64,000 nucleotides of DNA from contig NZ_LHVK01000003.1 in NCBI RefSeq assembly GCF_001269905.1, positions 310,001 to 374,000 of the forward strand. Reading direction: 5' to 3'. This stretch comes from Pseudomonas corrugata (GTDB taxonomy: Bacteria; Pseudomonadota; Gammaproteobacteria; Pseudomonadales; Pseudomonadaceae). The translations under genes and the position numbers were made by a program. Position 1 is the stretch's first letter, and each line of letters starts with the position of its first letter. This document shows, in pieces, positions 62,931 through 64,000 of the stretch. Below the pieces are notes generated by a model, which was not told the DNA's origin, ran no database searches, and worked only from the letters and a program-made list of their open reading frames with translations.

Positions 62931-64000
<1,070 letters not shown>

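Overview
The window is a stretch of a Pseudomonas chromosome, most likely of the P. fluorescens complex. The evidence is the high GC content, dozens of REP palindromes with a GTGGGAGC/GCTCGCGA core between genes, and several blocks whose gene order I recognise from P. aeruginosa: LysR-MATE-EAL protein-rep-xpt, apeB-rluA-minE-minD-minC-htrB, folE-smr-prmB-aroC-mtnBDC, and sbp-K channel-urea transporter-pyk-ttuD-glxR-hyi-gcl. Almost all of the window is chromosomal backbone. Accessory material is one decayed IS110-family element (about 7.1-8.4 kb) and a two-gene toxin-like locus (29.6-35.1 kb).

Layout. 0-7 kb: LysR regulator (cut by the left edge), MATE exporter, a ProE-like c-di-GMP phosphodiesterase, rep helicase and xpt. 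7-9 kb: the IS110-family element, whose transposase has lost an internal segment, and a small acidic protein. 9-16 kb: a binding-protein ABC importer cotranscribed with a cytoplasmic alkaline-phosphatase-superfamily enzyme and a HAD phosphatase, with a divergent UTRA GntR regulator; phosphorus-containing organic substrates are my inference. 16-23 kb: apeB, rluA, the min division-site system, a lipid A acyltransferase and a patatin. 23-29.5 kb: a complete urate-to-glyoxylate pathway (uraH, puuE, uraD, alc, allA, puuD) with a Tsx-like outer-membrane channel. 29.6-35.1 kb: a 1241-residue protein with hydrophobic translocation-like helices and RTX-type repeats (Mcf/FitD-like architecture), followed by a 531-residue protein with a Ser/Thr-rich disordered N-terminus, an NLS-like basic motif and a nuclease-like C-terminal domain. 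35-39 kb: LysE exporter, NCS2 purine permease, MarR regulator and aminotransferase. 39-50 kb: folE, smr, a cysteine-hydrolase-family protein, prmB, aroC and the methionine-salvage genes mtnB, mtnD and mtnC. 50-57 kb: acyl-CoA synthetase-like enzyme, ankyrin protein, small proteins, MFS exporter, sulfate-binding protein and K+ channel. 57-64 kb: urea transporter and the glyoxylate-to-pyruvate route (gcl, hyi, glxR, ttuD, pyk); gcl is cut by the right edge.

How it fits together. Purines enter through the NCS2 permease, urate is degraded to urea and glyoxylate at 24-29 kb, and glyoxylate can then pass through gcl-hyi-glxR-ttuD-pyk to pyruvate. The palindrome TTGTATACAA (or a one-base variant) lies upstream of puuE, uraH and the NCS2 permease, suggesting one regulon that the toxin-like locus and lysE now interrupt. 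Other candidate operators are described for the LysR, UTRA and MarR regulators.

Limits: all family names come from motifs read by eye plus gene-order knowledge. No database search, structure prediction or GC count was run.
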